NCBI RefSeq assembly: GCF_018919395.1
Contig: NZ_JAHLME010000004.1
Location: 248,001-312,000 of the forward strand
Length of the DNA: 64,000 bases
From: Geomonas azotofigens
GTDB taxonomy: Bacteria; Desulfobacterota; Desulfuromonadia; Geobacterales; Geobacteraceae
Reading direction: 5' to 3'
Shown here: one piece after another, positions 1 to 10,572 of the stretch
Layout: the number at the start of each line of letters is the position of its first letter
How positions within the stretch are numbered: position 1 is the first letter of the stretch
Notes under the pieces: model-generated
The model's database searches: none
What the model saw: only the letters and a program-made list of their open reading frames with translations
Told to the model about the DNA's origin: nothing
Position numbers and translations under genes: made by a program

Positions 1-584
1 ATGTCCGCTTCCGGGTGAAGTCGGGCGAGATCCGCGAGCTGCTGTGGTCCGCCGACGTGATCGAGTACCAGGGGGAGGCGTGCCTGATCGCCATCTCCCG
101 CGACGTCACCGACCAGCGCCAGATGGAGCGGGAACTGCTGGAAAGCGACGCCCGCCTCTACATGAAGCACGAGGAGCTGAAGAACGTCTTCCACCAGATG
201 GAGGGGATCCGTCGCGAGTGGGAGGAGATCATGGACTGCATCTCCGACATGTTCATCCTGGCCGACCAGTTCGGCAAGATCCGGCGCTTCAACCGCGCCG
301 TGGAGACCTTCACCGGCATGGCGCACCGCGACATCGTCGGCAGGGACTGCCTCGCCTTCCTGGAGCAGCACGGCCTCAAGGAGCACCTGGAGTCCCCGGG
401 GATCGAACTGCTGCACAAGCCCAGCGGCAAATGGTTCGTGGTCAAGCGGCACGCCTTCCCCCCCGAGGTGGACGGCTCGGCGCGCGAGGTGGTTATCATT
501 AACGACACGACCACCATCGGCAGGCGTCAGCGAGGGCCGCAACCCGTCGATGACGTGCCGGCGCAGGTCCAGACGGCGGGGTGA
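1..584 (+). CDS. PAS-domain sensory protein, 5' truncated by the window edge
   Basis: The reading frame is open from base 3, so the gene begins outside the window; about 193 C-terminal residues are visible. It shows the end of one PAS/PAC unit (VIEYQGEACLIAISRDVTDQ, the typical PAC ending), a short helical linker, and a second PAS domain starting near EEIMDCISDMFILADQFGKI. No kinase, GGDEF or HTH domain follows, so the output domain lies upstream or is absent. The last 20 residues (after NDTTT) are Arg/Gly/Pro rich and unlike a PAS end, so a late frameshift is possible. PAS identity is clear; the role is unknown. Confidence 0.8.
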   Translation, partial: VRFRVKSGEIRELLWSADVIEYQGEACLIAISRDVTDQRQMERELLESDARLYMKHEELKNVFHQMEGIRREWEEIMDCISDMFILADQFGKIRRFNRAVETFTGMAHRDIVGRDCLAFLEQHGLKEHLESPGIELLHKPSGKWFVVKRHAFPPEVDGSAREVVIINDTTTIGRRQRGPQPVDDVPAQVQTAG

Positions 585-633
585 CAAACCCTCGGCAGAT
601 TAAAGGGTTACCTCCGTTCGGGCTCATTGGAAC

Positions 634-662
634 TTGACTTTGGAGGTGGGGCATGTTATACG
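634..662 (+). promoter_or_regulatory. Predicted sigma-70 promoter of the RlpA-like gene
   Basis: TTGACT at 634-639, then 17 bases, then TATACG at 657-662 (or TTATAC at 656 with 16 bases). A start near 669 would leave a leader of about 20 nt that contains the ribosome site AAAGGAGGT. This also argues against beginning the protein at the TTG at 634. Confidence 0.55.
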
Positions 663-690
663 AATGCCTCGCCCAACAAAGGAGGTGCGC

Positions 691-1152
691 ATGGCATCAT
701 CCGAGCGGAGCCGCAGGCTGGTGCGCGTAGTCGTGCTGGCCCTGATGCTCCTCCCGATCCACACGCTTCCCCTGCTGGCTGCAGAACAAGTAGCAAAACC
801 GGTAACACCCGCAGTAGAAAAGGCAGAATCGCAAGAAAAATCGGTGGTGAAAAAGCTGGTCGGCATAGCCTCATACTATGCCAAGAAGTTCCACGGAAGA
901 GCGACCACCTCGGGAGAGCGGTATCATCCGGAAAAGATGACCGCCGCCCATCAGAGTCTTCCGCTGGGGACCAAGGTTCTGGTCCGGAACCTCGCCAACG
1001 ATAAGGAAGTCACGGTTGTCGTCAACGACCGTTGCCGCAAGAAGGGGTTCCCCTTCATCGACCTGTCTCGGGCCGCGGCAAGGAAACTGGGTTTCCTCGG
1101 GGAAGGCAAGGCCAAGGTGGCCATCATCCCGCTGACCGAGGACGAATCCTAG
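691..1152 (+). CDS. rlpA: RlpA-like septal ring / peptidoglycan-acting lipoprotein-family protein
   Basis: A 153-residue exported protein. The start at 691 is chosen because AAAGGAGGT lies at 678-686. An N-terminal hydrophobic stretch (VRVVVLALMLLPIHTLPLLA) acts as signal peptide; no clear lipobox is seen. The double-psi beta-barrel follows: GIASYYAKKFHGRATTSGE, then LPLGTKVLVRNLAN and VVVNDRCR..FIDLSRAAARKLG, all diagnostic of RlpA. The C-terminal SPOR domain of E. coli RlpA is absent, as in many short homologues. The family binds or cleaves denuded glycan strands at septa. It is a single-gene unit between its own promoter and a terminator at 1184. Confidence 0.88.
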   Translation: MASSERSRRLVRVVVLALMLLPIHTLPLLAAEQVAKPVTPAVEKAESQEKSVVKKLVGIASYYAKKFHGRATTSGERYHPEKMTAAHQSLPLGTKVLVRNLANDKEVTVVVNDRCRKKGFPFIDLSRAAARKLGFLGEGKAKVAIIPLTEDES

Positions 1153-1183
1153 CAAAATCCAAATACAATCTGGGCGAACAGAG

Positions 1184-1217
1184 AAAAAGGCCGGGGGCAT
1201 TCCCCCGGCCTTTTTTC
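1184..1217 (+). terminator. Intrinsic terminator, bidirectional
   Basis: AAAAAGGCCGGGGG and CCCCCGGCCTTTTTT form a GC-rich stem flanked by A and T runs. It lies between convergent genes (RlpA-like plus, CFI-box protein minus) and can serve both. Confidence 0.9.
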
Positions 1218-1222
1218 TTTGC

Positions 1223-2323
1223 TCACGACGCGGCCCGTTCCTGGCTCCTGGTCTTGCCGCCTCGTCGCCTGGCCAGCACCGGGGCGAAGGGCAGGAGCAT
1301 GGCGGCGATGATTGCCGTGCCCGGAACGCGGAGCGCAAGCCAGGCGCATAAGACCAGGGGGGACAGTAAAAGACGCACCGGCGTCTTGAGCCAGGTGTGC
1401 TTTTCAATGAGTGCCGCCGCCTTCGGCGACTCGCGGTAGTACCAAGAGACGAAGCTGCGGCCGGCGGCATTGGTGAGGAGGTAGCGATCACGGAACTCGC
1501 GCAGCAGCCCGACCTGTGGCGCGAAAGGAGTGCCGTAGGCTGCGGTGGCGATGAAGCAGCCGCCACCCTTTAGGGAGACGTAGGGTTGGGGCGCAACCGG
1601 TGTCCCGGTCTGACGATTCGAGAGCGCGCTCAGTTGCAGGGGGCCCACCCCCTGGTGCACCTCCTCCGAGTAGTCGCTCTCGTTGAGGCTGCCGGGAGAG
1701 GAGGCGATGTTGGGGTCGACCACCGCGGTGACGACTATATAGTAGGTACGCTGTGCCATTGCGGATACGGCGACCGTGTAGCGGACCCCCGGGGTCAGGC
1801 CGGTGGCTTCACTGAGAATTCCTGACGAGGCGATCACGAATGGGGTCGCCAAGGTGTCGACGAAGGTAGGGGGGCGGTTGTCGTCCGCGAAATCGTAGGG
1901 GCTGTAATAGAGGCGGTAGCCGGTGGCGCCGGGCACCGTGCTGAAACCGACCATCAGGGCGCCGGCCAGCGGGTCGATCCCCTGGAGCACCGGGGCGACT
2001 GGCACCGGCAGTGCGGTGGTGGGGAGCCCGCTCAGGGTCGCGGTAACAACGCTTGCCGGCACGGTCAGCGGCGAAGTGCCTTCACCCGCATCAGTGCCGT
2101 CGTAGGTTCCGGAGAGGAGACCGTAGTAGATGCGGTAGGCCGTTATCCAGGTCGTCGGGGAGGGATCCCACCTGAGGGTGATGGTGTCGGGGGCGCTCAG
2201 GGTCGCGCTCAAGCCGGTGACCCTGTAGGGGGGACTCCCCGCGGCAAATGAGGTCGTGGGGGGGAGAAGGAGAGACAGGGCCAACAGTGCCGCTGAAAAA
2301 AAGGACGTCCGGGGAAGCTTCAT
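1223..2323 (-). CDS. Exported fibronectin type III protein with CFI-box C-terminal region
   Basis: A 366-residue protein with a signal peptide (residues 1-27, ending TTSFAA). Residues about 30-110 form a fibronectin III-like beta domain ([22 protein letters not shown], then TAYRIYYG), and a second FN3-like unit covers about 110-215 ([11 protein letters not shown], then [10 protein letters not shown]). The conserved [12 protein letters not shown] motif follows near residue 253, then [28 protein letters not shown] and a hydrophobic C-terminal helix. This CFI-box layout recurs in secreted proteins of Geobacter relatives and resembles a sorting or anchoring signal. GAAGGAGGG precedes the start. 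Function is unknown; cell-surface adhesion is an inference. Confidence 0.8.
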   Translation of the reverse strand: MKLPRTSFFSAALLALSLLLPPTTSFAAGSPPYRVTGLSATLSAPDTITLRWDPSPTTWITAYRIYYGLLSGTYDGTDAGEGTSPLTVPASVVTATLSGLPTTALPVPVAPVLQGIDPLAGALMVGFSTVPGATGYRLYYSPYDFADDNRPPTFVDTLATPFVIASSGILSEATGLTPGVRYTVAVSAMAQRTYYIVVTAVVDPNIASSPGSLNESDYSEEVHQGVGPLQLSALSNRQTGTPVAPQPYVSLKGGGCFIATAAYGTPFAPQVGLLREFRDRYLLTNAAGRSFVSWYYRESPKAAALIEKHTWLKTPVRLLLSPLVLCAWLALRVPGTAIIAAMLLPFAPVLARRRGGKTRSQERAAS

Positions 2324-2435
2324 GATCCCTCCTTCGCCTCGTCACTCCAGCTGCCTACCAATGAGAAAGAGAACGCGCCCTCCTTAATACTAGGCGAATC
2401 CCCGTTCGGCGCAAGCAACAGGACCCGCCCAAACA

Positions 2436-2465
2436 AAATAAGGCAGCCCGGAGGCTGCCTTATTG
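2436..2465 (-). terminator. Intrinsic terminator of the large TPR gene
   Basis: Read on the minus strand, AATAAGGCAGCC and GGCTGCCTTATT pair perfectly around a 4-base loop and are followed by TTTGTTT. It lies directly after the stop of the TPR gene. Confidence 0.8.
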
Positions 2466-2492
2466 CTTTATACGACCTGCCAGGTAGGCGGG

Positions 2493-4430
2493 CTATTCTT
2501 CCTTGTGCTTCTTCTTGGAGGCGGACTTCTTCTTCGAGGAACCCTTTTTGGAGGACTTCTTCGAGGACTTCTCCTCCTTATCCTTGGACTTCTTCCCTTT
2601 CTTCCCCTTCTTGGACTTGCTCCCGCTCGATCCCTTGTGCTTGCGGAAGCTCCTTGGCTCGGGGTTGAACTCGTCCTTGATGTTGCTCAGAAGAACCTGC
2701 GCCTCTTCCAGTTCCGGGTCGGCCTTTCTGGCCGCCTCCAGGGATTCCTTGGCCTCGGCGATGTGGCCGTCCTTCATCTGCACGCGCCCCATGGCGTTCA
2801 GGGCCTTGGCGTGGTCGGGTTTCAGCTTCACCGCCTCCTTGTACTCGTCGGTGGCGGCGGTGTAGTTCTTCTGGAACTCGTAGACCAGCCCCAGCTTGTA
2901 GTGGGCGTTGGCGTCGTTGGGGGAGAGCTCCACCCCTTCCTTCAAGAGCTTGGCCAGGGAGTCGTAATTCTTGTTCTTGACGTAGATGGCGGTGAGGGCG
3001 GTGCGGGCCTCCTGGTCGTCCTTCTTAAGGCGCAGCACCTCCTGGTACTCGTTGGCCGCCTGGTCCATCTCGTTACGCTTGCGCAGGAGGTTGGCCAGCT
3101 CGCGGTGGGCTTCCAGCGACTCCGGGTCCAGCTTGATCGCGCCCTGGTAGGCGCTGATGGCGGAGTCGAGGTCCTTGGTGTTCACGAAGGCGCGGGCCAG
3201 TTTGAGCTGAGTCGCGGCGTCGCCGGGGTTCGCCTTGATGAGCGCCTGGTACTGCTCCAGCGCCTGCGGGAAGCTCCCCCTCAGCGTGTAGATCTCGGCC
3301 AGGCGCTGGCGTGCCTGCTGGTTGTCCGGCGTGCTGGCGAGCACCTGGCGGTATTCCACCACCGCCTCGTCAAGGAGCGCCTTGCGCTCGTAGATGCCGG
3401 CCAGGTTCAGGTGCAGCTGCGGGTTCTCACCCTTGTTCCGGATGGCGTCGCGGTAGTAGGACATCGCCTCGTCCTCGCGTCCCACCGACAGCAGGCAGTC
3501 GCCCAGGCGCTGCTGCGCCGCGGCATCGGCCGGCTCCTCGGCGATCCTCAGGCGATACTCGCTGATCGCCATCTCGTAGTCCTTGGCGTTCTTGTACTGG
3601 TCGGCGAGGGCCATGTGGTCGACCTTGGGCGTCTCCTTCACCTTGGGGGCGATGCCGGCCAGCACCCGCTCGTACTCGGCGCTCTTCTGGTCACCCTTGC
3701 GAAGGTACCCCTCGGCGAGCAGGCGGTGCACCTCCTTGTTGCCCGGCTCGGCGATGGCGGCCTGCTTCAGCTCGGTCACCGCCTTGTCGACCTCGCCCCG
3801 GGCGAGGAGCAGCGCCCCGAGCCCCAGGCGGGCCCTGGCGCTGCCGGGCTGGATGGCGAGCGCCTTTCTGTATTCGTCCTCGGCCTTTTGCTTCTGTCCC
3901 ACCGCGTCGTAGGAAACGGCCAGGTCGTTGTGCAGGGAGGCATCCTCGGGGAAGGCGGCGAGCGCCTCGGTATAGTGGAAGATGGCGAGCTGGTGCAGCT
4001 CCTTCTGGGCCAGGATGCGGGCCAGTCCCCCGTGGTAGCGCGGGTCGCCGGTCTTGAGCCCCTGCGAGAGCTCCACGGCGGCCTCCTCGCTGGCACCCTT
4101 CTGCAGGTGCAGGAGCCCCAGGTTGCCGCTGGCGGGGTAGAACTCCGGGTCCAGCGCCAGGGTCTCGCGGTACTCCTGGATGGCGGCGTCAATGTTGCCG
4201 CTGCGCTCGAAGGCGAGGGCCTTGAGGTATCGGCCGGGGGCGCCGGTGGGGCAAAGCTCCGCCACGCGCTTTTCGGCATCCTTTTTCTTTTGCTCGCTCG
4301 CCTGCGGGGGGAGTTCCAGGATGATCTTCTTCGCTTCCAGGCAGCTGTTGGTCGCGGGAAACGGCCAGCTGAAGCCGGTGCTGAACAGGGTCACCGCGAG
4401 AAGCGACGACAGTGCTGCGTATCTTTTCAT
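2493..4430 (-). CDS. Large exported TPR-repeat protein with lysine-rich tail
   Basis: The frame is open to 4628, but the first plausible start is the ATG at 4430, which opens a signal peptide (MKRYAALSSLLAVTLFSTGFS), giving 645 residues. The body is almost entirely tetratricopeptide repeats of 34 residues (for example DAAIQEYRETLALDPEFYPA and EVDKAVTELKQAAIAEPGNK), about 14 copies. The last 55 residues are an extremely basic, low-complexity Lys/Ser tail (many KK and SKK steps) with no similarity to the repeats. TPR arrays are protein-interaction scaffolds; a periplasmic or outer-membrane assembly role is likely but unproven. The tail could bind nucleic acid or polyanions. Confidence 0.85.
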   Translation of the reverse strand: MKRYAALSSLLAVTLFSTGFSWPFPATNSCLEAKKIILELPPQASEQKKKDAEKRVAELCPTGAPGRYLKALAFERSGNIDAAIQEYRETLALDPEFYPASGNLGLLHLQKGASEEAAVELSQGLKTGDPRYHGGLARILAQKELHQLAIFHYTEALAAFPEDASLHNDLAVSYDAVGQKQKAEDEYRKALAIQPGSARARLGLGALLLARGEVDKAVTELKQAAIAEPGNKEVHRLLAEGYLRKGDQKSAEYERVLAGIAPKVKETPKVDHMALADQYKNAKDYEMAISEYRLRIAEEPADAAAQQRLGDCLLSVGREDEAMSYYRDAIRNKGENPQLHLNLAGIYERKALLDEAVVEYRQVLASTPDNQQARQRLAEIYTLRGSFPQALEQYQALIKANPGDAATQLKLARAFVNTKDLDSAISAYQGAIKLDPESLEAHRELANLLRKRNEMDQAANEYQEVLRLKKDDQEARTALTAIYVKNKNYDSLAKLLKEGVELSPNDANAHYKLGLVYEFQKNYTAATDEYKEAVKLKPDHAKALNAMGRVQMKDGHIAEAKESLEAARKADPELEEAQVLLSNIKDEFNPEPRSFRKHKGSSGSKSKKGKKGKKSKDKEEKSSKKSSKKGSSKKKSASKKKHKEE

Positions 4431-4545
4431 GTAGGGCCCTTTTGCTTCGAGAGAACGTGTGGTGGGGGGCGCACGGCGCGGCGCCGGTGACTCGGCCCGG
4501 TGCAGCCGGGCACTGCCGGACACAGCGGCCCGGTGAGGTTGCCGG

Positions 4546-4574
4546 ATTATACACATCGGAACTAATAAATTCAA
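4546..4574 (-). promoter_or_regulatory. Predicted sigma-70 promoter of the large TPR gene
   Basis: On the minus strand TTGAAT (4574-4569), 17 bases, then TATAAT (4551-4546), a near-consensus promoter about 110 nt before the chosen start. It supports the start at 4430 because longer versions of the protein would begin upstream of or inside the promoter. Confidence 0.65.
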
Positions 4575-4664
4575 TTCCAAAACGATAATCATTAAGGATC
4601 CCGAGATCTTGAGGCCGCGAAGCCGCACGGGAAGAGGGGGGCTCCAAGGTTAAGGCGGATTACC

Positions 4665-4721
4665 TTGACTTTCATGATAAAGATGGTTAAATCATCTGCA
4701 CCGGCCACGGGGCCGGTTTTT
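4665..4721 (+). promoter_or_regulatory. Possible hsp20-lon promoter followed by a terminator-like leader hairpin
   Basis: TTGACT (4665-4670), 16 bases, TTAAAT (4687-4692). Just downstream, ACCGGCC (4700-4706) and GGCCGGT (4711-4717) form a 7-bp stem followed by TTTTTC. No plus-strand gene lies upstream, so the hairpin would sit at the start of the hsp20-lon leader. It could be an attenuator or a temperature-sensitive structure. Promoter and function are predictions. Confidence 0.4.
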
Positions 4722-4750
4722 CATTAAAAGCAGGGTAACAGAGGGGCGCG

Positions 4751-5191
4751 ATGGCGGTAATTCCCAAGGAACCTTTGGAATGGCTGAACCTGTTCCGCCA
4801 GCAGATGGACGAGATTTTCCGATTTCTCTCCACGCTGGAGGGGCGGGAGGGCTTCACCGACAAGGAACAGTCCCCGCTGGTCGACATCTACGAAACGGAC
4901 CGCACGTTCGTGGTGGAGGTGGAACTTCCCGGCTGCGCCCGCGGCGATATCACCCTGAGTCTATGCTGCTCCACCCTGGTGGTGGAGGGGACGGCACGGG
5001 ATGAAACCGACCCCGGCGCCACCTACACCTGCCTTGAGCGCGGCACCGGCCGCTTTTGCCGGGCCATCGAGGTTCCTCCCGGCGTCGACCTGGAGGGGGT
5101 ACGGGCGCAGTACCGGCGCGGTCTGCTCACGGTGGAGTTCCCCTGGTGCAAGGGGGAGAAGCCGCACATCCGCGAGATCCCGATTCAGTAA
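4751..5191 (+). CDS. Small heat-shock protein, Hsp20/alpha-crystallin family
   Basis: A 146-residue cytoplasmic holdase. Residues about 40-130 form the alpha-crystallin domain: PLVDIYETDRTFVVEVELPG, the strand motif TLVVEGTARDE, and the domain-ending AQYRRGLLTVEFPW (equivalent of the A-x-x-x-n-G-v-L motif). The N-terminal arm (PLEWLNLFRQQMDEIFRFL) is amphipathic, as usual. GAGGGG precedes the ATG. It lies 10 nt before lon, so chaperone and protease are probably co-transcribed, which fits heat-shock control. Unusual feature: two adjacent cysteines (LCCST) inside the domain. Confidence 0.9.
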   Translation: MAVIPKEPLEWLNLFRQQMDEIFRFLSTLEGREGFTDKEQSPLVDIYETDRTFVVEVELPGCARGDITLSLCCSTLVVEGTARDETDPGATYTCLERGTGRFCRAIEVPPGVDLEGVRAQYRRGLLTVEFPWCKGEKPHIREIPIQ

Positions 5192-5201
5192 GGAGAGGTA
5201 A

Positions 5202-7636
<2,435 letters not shown>

Positions 7637-7640
<4 letters not shown>

Positions 7641-8692
7641 AACTAGCCGAACTGGGCGAATTCGGCCTGATAGACAGGATCAAGGCAAACGTCGCCGCGT
7701 CCCCCTCGGTGCTTCTCGGCATCGGGGATGACGCGGCGGCGCTGTCTCCCACCCCCGGGCAGGTCACCCTGATCACCTCCGACATGCTGCTGGAGGGGGT
7801 CCACTTCGACCTCTCCTTCTGCGACCCGCACACCCTGGGCAGAAAATCCCTCTCCGTGAACCTTTCCGATGTCGCCGCCATGGGCGCCCGCCCGCGCCAC
7901 TTCCTGCTCGGCGTGGCGCTCCCCAAGGATGTCCCGCTTGAATTCATGGACGGCTTCATGGCCGGAATGCTGGAACAGGCGCAGCGCTACGGCGCGACCC
8001 TGGTGGGGGGGGACACCTGCGCCTCCAAGGGGGGGGTCGCCATCTCGGTGACCGCACTCGGCGAGCAGCGCCCGGAGCTGGTAGTGACGCGAAGCGGCGC
8101 GAGGCCCGGGGATCTCGTCTGCGTGACCGGAACGGTCGGGGACGCGGCGGCGGGACTGAAGCAGTTGTTTCAAGGGGTGCGGGACGGTTTCCTGGTGGCG
8201 CGGCAGCTGGATCCGACGCCGAGGGTGGAGGCGGGGGTGGCGCTCGCCGAGGCGGGCGTGGTTACCGCCATGATCGACGTGAGCGACGGGGTGCTGCAGG
8301 ACCTGGGGCACATCTGCGAGATGTCGGGGGTGGGGGCGCGCCTGGAATTGGCCCGGCTGCCGCTTTCCGAGCACTACCTGGCCTACTGCGAGGGCAGTCA
8401 TGCCCCCCTTGCCCCTTGGGAGAGGGACGGGGGTGAGGGCGCTGCTACCGGCAAGGAGTCTCCCGGTGACGATCCTTTCGCGCTGGCGCTGTCCGGCGGC
8501 GAGGACTACGAACTCCTCTTCTGCATACCCGCCGACAAGGAGGCCGAGGTGGCGGCGCTCTGCGCGAAGGTCGACCTCCCGGTCTCCGTGATCGGCGCGA
8601 TCACGGCGGAAAGCGGGATACAACTTGCCGCGCCGGACGGCTCACCCTACACGCCGCCGCGGCGCGGCTTCGATCACTTCGGCGCCGACTAG
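7637..8692 (+). CDS. thiL: Thiamine-monophosphate kinase with a repeat-derived insertion
   Basis: ThiL phosphorylates thiamine monophosphate to thiamine diphosphate. Motifs: GEFGLIDRI at the N-terminus, the Mg/ATP site LLGIGDDAAAL, LITSDMLLEGVHFD, SLSVNLSDVAAMGA, VGGDTCAS and the late ALSGGEDYELLF. The start is a TTG overlapping the lon stop. The 351 residues exceed the usual ~325; the excess is at about residues 256-279, between LAYCEG and DDPFALALSGGEDYE, where a GC-rich intergenic-type repeat (8403-8446) is translated as SHAPLAPWERDGGEGAATGK. The ATP-site motifs flanking it are intact, so activity is likely retained. Confidence 0.95.
8403..8446 (+). repeat. GC-rich dispersed repeat copy inside thiL
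   Basis: The core, 8406-8440, matches the intergenic repeat at 31789-31830 almost base for base (CCCCTTGCCCCTTGGGAGAG against CCCCTCGCCCTCCGGGAGAG, both then reading G-rich to GAGGGCGCTG). It keeps the thiL frame open. Confidence 0.75.
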
Positions 8693-9091
8693 CTAGTCCG
8701 CGCTGATCCTCACCGCCACCTTCCTCTCCCTCGGCCCATCGAACTCGCAGAAGTAGAGCGCCTGCCAGGTGCCCAAAAGGAGCCTGCCCCGGTCGATCAG
8801 GAGCCGCTGGCAGCTCCCCACCAGGGTCGACTTGACGTGGGCCGCCGAGTTCCCCTCGGCGTGGGTGAAGTAGTGCGCGTCCGGCACCAGCTGGTCCAGG
8901 CAGTTGGCGATGTCCCTTTTGACCGCCGGGTCCGCCCCCTCGTTCACCGTGACCCCCGCCGTCGTGTGCAGCACGAAGACATCGCAGCAGCCGCTCCCCA
9001 CCATGCTGGCCGCGATCAGCTCCTCCACCCGCGCGGTGATGTCGATCAGCTCCGTTCTCTCCCTGCTTTTCAATGTCAGGTACTGGATCAT
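8693..9091 (-). CDS. yjbQ: YjbQ family protein (UPF0047, secondary thiamine-phosphate synthase)
   Basis: A 132-residue protein with the full family signature: VFVLHTTAGVTVNEGADP, YFTHAEGNSAAHVKSTLVG, LLLGTWQALYFCEFDGPR. E. coli YjbQ has weak thiamine-phosphate synthase activity; the broader role is unclear. Conserved His/Glu residues probably hold a metal. It is convergent with thiL, a thiamine-pathway gene, with stops adjacent, an association that fits the proposed activity. No terminator is visible between them. Confidence 0.9.
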   Translation of the reverse strand: MIQYLTLKSRERTELIDITARVEELIAASMVGSGCCDVFVLHTTAGVTVNEGADPAVKRDIANCLDQLVPDAHYFTHAEGNSAAHVKSTLVGSCQRLLIDRGRLLLGTWQALYFCEFDGPRERKVAVRISAD

Positions 9092-9180
9092 CCTTCCCCC
9101 CCCCCCACGTCAAATTCGCAATCCACCAACCACGCCACGGGGACTGGCTCCGCAGCTGCCTGTCCCCTTACCCCTGCTGA

Positions 9181-9636
9181 CTATTTTCTAAAGAGGCTGT
9201 TCCGGATCTTGCCCAGGTACTTGTTGAGCGGGTTGCCCCTGGAAAGGAACGGGATGACCGGGGATTCGCGGTGTCCGAGCGTCTGCAGCAGCTTCATGAT
9301 CGCCTGGTTCTTGCCGACCCTGAGCCCGAGGTTGAGCGCCCTGATGGCCTCCTTCTTCCGACCGGCCACCAGGTACACCGTGCCCAGGCGCAGGAAATGC
9401 TCGGAATTGCGCGGCTCCCGCTTGATCGCTTCCTGGCACATGGCTACCGCCGTCCTCACGTTGCCCGTCGCCTGGACCAGGGCCAGGGCGTAGAGCGAAA
9501 GGTGGTCCGGGGTGCGCTGCCGCTCCAGGGCGGCCTGCAGGTAGCGCATCGCGGACGGGAAGCGCCGGGCGTCCAGCTCCTCCTGGCCGATGTGCACCAG
9601 TTCGCTTGTTTCCATTTGGGCAAGTTCGGGATTCAC
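9181..9636 (-). CDS. Small TPR-repeat protein
   Basis: A 151-residue cytoplasmic protein starting at GTG 9636 behind GGAGAG. Residues 10-110 contain about three TPR-like helical pairs (ALVQATGNVRTAVAMCQEAI, SEHFLRLGTVYLVAGRKKEAIRALNLGLRV). The basic C-terminus (SRGNPLNKYLGKIRNSLFRK) is not TPR. No signal peptide. It probably binds a partner protein; none is evident from the neighbours. A TATAGT hexamer upstream (9679-9674) may be its -10. Confidence 0.75.
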   Translation of the reverse strand: MNPELAQMETSELVHIGQEELDARRFPSAMRYLQAALERQRTPDHLSLYALALVQATGNVRTAVAMCQEAIKREPRNSEHFLRLGTVYLVAGRKKEAIRALNLGLRVGKNQAIMKLLQTLGHRESPVIPFLSRGNPLNKYLGKIRNSLFRK

Positions 9637-9782
9637 AGGGCTCTCCTGTCTGCTGCGTCAACATTAAGATGGGATACTATACCATTTAATTTGTGGCATG
9701 GGAAACGCGCAAGTTGCACCGGTGGTGGCTATGTACGCGTTATCCTTGGCTGCGGGCGACTGCGCCGCCGCGGCGGGCAGGG

Positions 9783-9811
9783 TTGAAAAAAAAAGGGATT
9801 TGTGTTCTAAT
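9783..9811 (+). promoter_or_regulatory. Predicted sigma-70 promoter placing folK on a leaderless transcript
   Basis: TTGAAA (9783-9788), exactly 17 bases, TCTAAT (9806-9811). Transcription would start near 9818-9820, at the GTG that opens folK. An in-frame TAA at 9808 prevents any upstream start, and no Shine-Dalgarno exists between. Confidence 0.65.
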
Positions 9812-9819
9812 CTGCGGCT

Positions 9820-10308
9820 GTGGAACATATCGCGTACATAGGGCTTGGGAGCAACATCGGCGACCGCGAGCTGAAGCTCCTGATGGCGATAGCCGAGCTC
9901 GGCAAGCTGCCGCAAACCAAGGTCACCGCCGTTTCCCCCTTCTACGAGACCGAGCCGGTCGGAGGGGTGCCCCAGGACAACTTCTACAACGCGGTGGTGC
10001 GCCTCAACACGGAACTGGCGCCGCTGGAGCTCCTGGATCGGCTGAAAAAGCTTGAGACGGAGGTGTTTCGGCGGGTGCCGTCGCAACGCTGGGGCGCACG
10101 CAGCATGGACCTCGATATCCTCCTCTACGGCGAGCTGGTCTTTGACTGCGCCGAGCTCACCGTCCCGCACTCGCGCCTGGCCGAGCGTCGTTTCGCCCTC
10201 CAGCCGCTGTCCGACATCGCACCCGACCTGGTGCACCCGACCCTGGGCAAACGCATCATAGAACTGTTGACCGAGCTGACCTCCCCCGAGACGGTGGTCA
10301 GGATCTAG
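9820..10308 (+). CDS. folK: 2-amino-4-hydroxy-6-hydroxymethyldihydropteridine pyrophosphokinase
   Basis: A 162-residue FolK that transfers pyrophosphate from ATP to the pterin in folate synthesis. Signatures: IAYIGLGSNIGDRE at the N-terminus, VSPFYETEPVGG, NFYNAVVRL, and the Mg/ATP motif RWGARSMDLDILLYG, then VPHSRLAERRFALQPL. The GTG start at 9820 is fixed by the in-frame stop at 9808 and by the family's N-terminus. It probably has no leader. It is followed after 8 bases by the YHS-like gene. Confidence 0.97.
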   Translation: MEHIAYIGLGSNIGDRELKLLMAIAELGKLPQTKVTAVSPFYETEPVGGVPQDNFYNAVVRLNTELAPLELLDRLKKLETEVFRRVPSQRWGARSMDLDILLYGELVFDCAELTVPHSRLAERRFALQPLSDIAPDLVHPTLGKRIIELLTELTSPETVVRI

Positions 10309-10316
10309 GGGGACGA

Positions 10317-10553
10317 GTGAAGTTTCTGATCTGGGCGTTGCTGGCGTACCTCGTGTACCGCATGTTCGTCGGCAAGTCGCCCCAAAAGATAGCGAAGCAG
10401 GAACCCGCCGCCGCCGAGACCTTCCAGGATCCGGTCTGCGGCGTGTACATAGCCGAGGCCGACGCGGTGGTCGGCAGGCTGGAGGGGAAGCGCTACCACT
10501 TCTGCTCCATGGACTGTCTGAAAAAATTCGAAGAGATGCAGCAGCGGCACTAA
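10317..10553 (+). CDS. Small membrane-anchored YHS/TRASH-like metal-binding protein
   Basis: 78 residues starting at GTG 10317. One N-terminal membrane helix ([19 protein letters not shown]), then a YHS-like domain: [32 protein letters not shown]. Three cysteines (PVCG, FCSMDC) match the metal-binding pattern of YHS/TRASH domains, often found with copper or mercury handling. Here it lies between folK and the transaldolase in one probable operon, which gives no metal clue. Function unknown. Confidence 0.75.
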   Translation: MKFLIWALLAYLVYRMFVGKSPQKIAKQEPAAAETFQDPVCGVYIAEADAVVGRLEGKRYHFCSMDCLKKFEEMQQRH

Positions 10554-10572
10554 CAACTCAACCGGAGGAAAG

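Noticed and set aside
624-690. Start of the RlpA-like protein at TTG 634
   Set aside because: That codon is the -35 element of the predicted promoter, and a strong ribosome site serves ATG 691.
2463-4490. 675-codon plus-strand frame rich in Leu, Val and Gly
   Set aside because: Exact antisense of the TPR gene; its Leu/Val pattern mirrors TPR codons.
4578-4596. Fur-box-like CAAAACGATAATCATTAAG
   Set aside because: About 14 of 19 matches, with one half-site poor; not enough to call a site, although its position next to the promoter is noted.
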